From positions 1,635,569 through 1,699,568 of the forward strand of contig JADCRB010000043.1 of NCBI GenBank assembly GCA_021464245.1: a stretch of DNA of 64,000 nucleotides, in the 5' to 3' direction. A model generated the notes under the pieces. The model worked only from the letters and a program-made list of their open reading frames with translations. It was not told the DNA's origin and made no database searches. Shown in pieces: positions 61,296 to 64,000 of this stretch (position 1 is the first letter of the stretch; every line of letters begins with the position of its first letter). A program made the translations under genes and the position numbers. The stretch is from Carallia brachiata (Eukaryota > Streptophyta > Magnoliopsida > Malpighiales > Rhizophoraceae).

Positions 61296-61967
61296 CTATT
61301 CTGAGTCAGAGGAAATGAGGGTGAAATCCTCATTCTTGGGTCCTTTGGTTACAACATGATTGCCTTCCTTCATATGGGAACTCCTTTGGACTCTTTTCTT
61401 TCTAGGATTAACATAGCGGGAACTTGGTACATAAACCTGTTTGCGGACTTTAATACCAGATCTATATTTCGCACAGAGACGGAAAACCTTGTTAATTCGA
61501 GGCAGAGTTTGCTTCCATGTATAGAGCAAGCAACGCACCCAAGGGTATCCCTCTTTCAAAATCAATAGTTCTAGGAATTCCTCTATTTCTTCTCTCAGCT
61601 CCCAAGCCTCATGCATAACGATATGAAAAACCTCGTAGGCCGTGGCGGTTGACACCCCTTCCTTCTCCACTGCAACCACGTTTGGATTGCCAACACTATG
61701 AGCGAGTGTACCTGAAAAGTAAAAAATTATACAAAGTAATCAACGTTGAATGAAATGGTGCGAGCATAATTTTGTTTGTAAATGGAAAACAGAGAAGTTT
61801 GTGGACATTCATGTTGAGCTTCATATTAAACTTGACAAAAACAATGAAACTGACGGTAGACATTGCAAGGTAGATTAAAGATATAATATTGTCTTTCATA
61901 AATTTTTTCAGTATATGAATCATTTACCACCATCTGAGTTCTTTGCTGCTTGGGAAGCATTATCCAT
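61296..61967 (-). CDS. Unrecognised two-exon protein, about 151 residues
   Basis: Exon 1 (61967-61928) begins MDNASQAAKNSDG. A good donor (GGTG/GTAAATG) and acceptor (TACTTTTCAG/GT) join it in phase to exon 2 (61711-61296), which reads TLAHSVGNPNVVAVEKEG to a stop after FTLISSDSE. The middle is probably helical and amphipathic (EVFHIVMHEAWELREEIEEF, then LELLILKEGYPWVRCLLYTW). The C-terminal half is strongly basic (KYRSGIKVRKQVYVPSSR, NPRKKRVQRSS) and resembles a nuclear or nucleic-acid-binding tail. I recognise no family. The intact 138-codon second exon and correct splice borders argue that it is real. It is convergent with the FAR1/MULE-like gene 2.5 kb to the left, which may or may not matter. 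Confidence 0.5.
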
Positions 61968-61999
61968 TGCTAATCTTCTACTTTCAGCTACAATATTGG

Positions 62000-64000
62000 T
62001 GTGCTTATTCGGCAGGAAAAAAGTAATATAATGCAGTGGGGAACTAGACGTGGACAGTGAGCAACTAGGTCATCCGTTTGTGGTCAAAAGTCTGAGTTGC
62101 TTTTTATAATCGGTCTCCCTTTACACTGCGTTACGGACCTGGTTAGTAATTAGGAGGGAAATTTTGGAGGGAAAATCATGGTTTGTTGTGTCATTAGAGG
62201 CCCTCTGGCAGTCTTAGCCGATGGTGATAGTACATGTACTATTTGGACATGTTAGAGGAGTAGTGGTCCAAGTTGATTGAAATTGCTAATCAGAAAGGAT
62301 GGGTATTATGAGGTGCATTTAATACCGGTCTTCTTTCCATGGTTTAGAATCTTTTGTGCTGGGATGCGGTTGTTCACTTCAAAATTGCACCAAACTGGAG
62401 AATAAAGTGATGCTATATATCTGTGCACAGTGGGTGGCTAATGTCAGTGGACAACATTCCGAAATGAATTACCGCATGCTTGGCCGCAAAGTATTTGTCA
62501 CGGTTTATATGACAAAATTTTGGACCGAAATTCAATTAGTTGTTTACAAATGAAGAGCAGTAGAAACTGTTACGTACGTATGTAAATATTTTTAAAATTT
62601 TTATGATTATATTATATATATGATACTATTAATATACCTGTGCGATGTGCGGATGTCATCAAATTTTATAAAAATTTATTTTGCTTTATTTATATAAAAA
62701 CAATCTAAATTTTTAGTATTGAAGTTTTTAAAATTTTTTAAAAATTTTTTAAGGAAAATTTTTTTTTTCTCTTTATACAAACAAATTTGGAAGCACTATT
62801 CTTTTCTTTTCAGCAAAAATTTGTAGGCAAATTTCAGAGTTTTTTGCAATTGTTTATCTTTTCTAAAAAGGAGGATTCATGAAATATTTTTAGTTTTCTT
62901 ATTATATTATTTTATTTTTTCTTTGTTACTATTTTATTTTATAATGAAATTTATAGTTATAGATACTTAAATATTGTCAAAGAATGAATATATAAATCAA
63001 TATAACTCTTCTTTGCTTACAATTAGATTTACATTAATAGTGAATCCTACTTTTCATAATAATAGAATTTTCACAAATATACAATATTTTATATTTTTTG
63101 TAATTTACCAATTTATGAGAAATAGCCACATGTCCGAGAGAAAAAAATTAAAATTTTCTCTCAGTTTTAGTTCTAAATACTGACATATAGATATAGTACT
63201 TGTTTTTAGCAGTCATGAATACCCCTATCAAAAACTACAAATGCCAACCTATCCATCTGTTTATATTTTCATTATGAGCTTTATGTTCCTGGGATCTATA
63301 CAATATTATTTGCAGCTCAAGAAGTCACACTAGTTGATAGCATGCAAGCTAAACGGAGCGTCGCACACAAAGGAGGGCCAAGTCGACTCAGCATCGGGTG
63401 CTTTCTACACGACCCATGTTCTGAATTTCAGACCCAGATGTTGTACTGAAGACCCTCGTCGTAAGGTATAAGGAATGAGATTGTTGGTGAAGATTCGTAT
63501 AAGTAGTGGTGCCCATCTGGAGTGCAATAAGTGAACAATGACATATGGACACCAAGTCTGAGCTTTTGTTTACTCTCTTTATCTCTGCATTTATGATATT
63601 GTCAGTCCCTAACCCAATGCCATCCTCTCCATGACTGCAATGCAGGCTTTTGTCAGGCAGGCATTTGAAGCAACATGTGAGAACCTCCTATCATGTCAAC
63701 CATTCCACTCGGGCGCGTGTACGTAATACAACTATGAAGCTAGTTTTCCTAATGTAGAGGGATTGTGTGCAGGGATTTTATTAATCATACATATATATGG
63801 ACGCGACAAGAAGGCGCTTGCATGGAATTTGTGCAACTTTGCACTATATTAGTGGAGTCTTTCTCTTTTTTTTTTCAAACACTAGTTTAGTGGACTCTTT
63901 ATTTACTGATGTGATTGACACTTGCGCATTTACTTTGACAGAAGTGAAAGTGAATTAATTATAGTTTGTACAAAAGCCCACTTCATAGACAGGTATTAGT
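62000..64000. other. Right end of the window, no gene recognised
   Basis: 62040-62560 is of average composition and may contain the promoter of the leftward unknown gene. 62580-63200 is very AT-rich. 63290-63780 is less AT-rich and begins after a possible acceptor (TTTGCAG/CTCAAG), but no frame is conserved or long enough to call. Confidence 0.45.

Overview
This window is nuclear DNA from a flowering plant, most likely a core eudicot. Genes are split by short GT-AG introns, the spacers are very AT-rich with many poly-A/T runs, and the encoded proteins belong to plant families: a class III peroxidase, a SWEET transporter, SEUSS, a GRAS protein, an m-type thioredoxin and a FAR1-related protein. 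I cannot name the species.

Layout, left to right. A GT47 exostosin-family glycosyltransferase (minus) runs off the left edge and is followed by a peroxidase-43-like gene (minus). An AT-rich spacer of about 8.5 kb holds transposon remnants, including a LINE RNase H fragment. A clade-I SWEET sugar transporter (plus) and a twin CX9C protein of the CHCHD2 type (plus) follow. From 21 to 35 kb there are no host genes, but there are SINE-like copies, a MITE-like element and a complete 2.4-kb Mutator-like element. That element has a perfect 9-bp target-site duplication and carries a captured piece of a WDR70-like gene. SEUSS (plus, nine coding exons) fills 36.4-42.7 kb. It is followed by thioredoxin m (minus), F-box gene debris, SBDS with the plant C-terminal zinc finger (minus), a second repeat cluster, an SCL1-like GRAS gene (minus), a FAR1/MULE-transposase-like gene (plus), a pair of palindromic MITEs, and an unrecognised two-exon gene (minus). 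The last 2 kb show nothing recognisable.

The genes are independent single-copy-style loci with separate promoters and show no sign of functional clustering. Several TATA boxes and 5' UTR CT-tracts are visible.

Two observations stand out. First, the Pack-MULE-like element at 29180-31617 combines about 0.3-kb terminal inverted repeats, a 9-bp duplication and fragments of apparently unrelated sequence. Second, five of the ten recognised protein genes have one frame break inside otherwise perfectly conserved coding sequence: GT47, SEUSS, thioredoxin m, SBDS and the FAR1-like gene. Four of these fall in short homopolymers. This looks more like indel errors in the assembly than five pseudogenes, and any automatic annotation of this window would be damaged by it.
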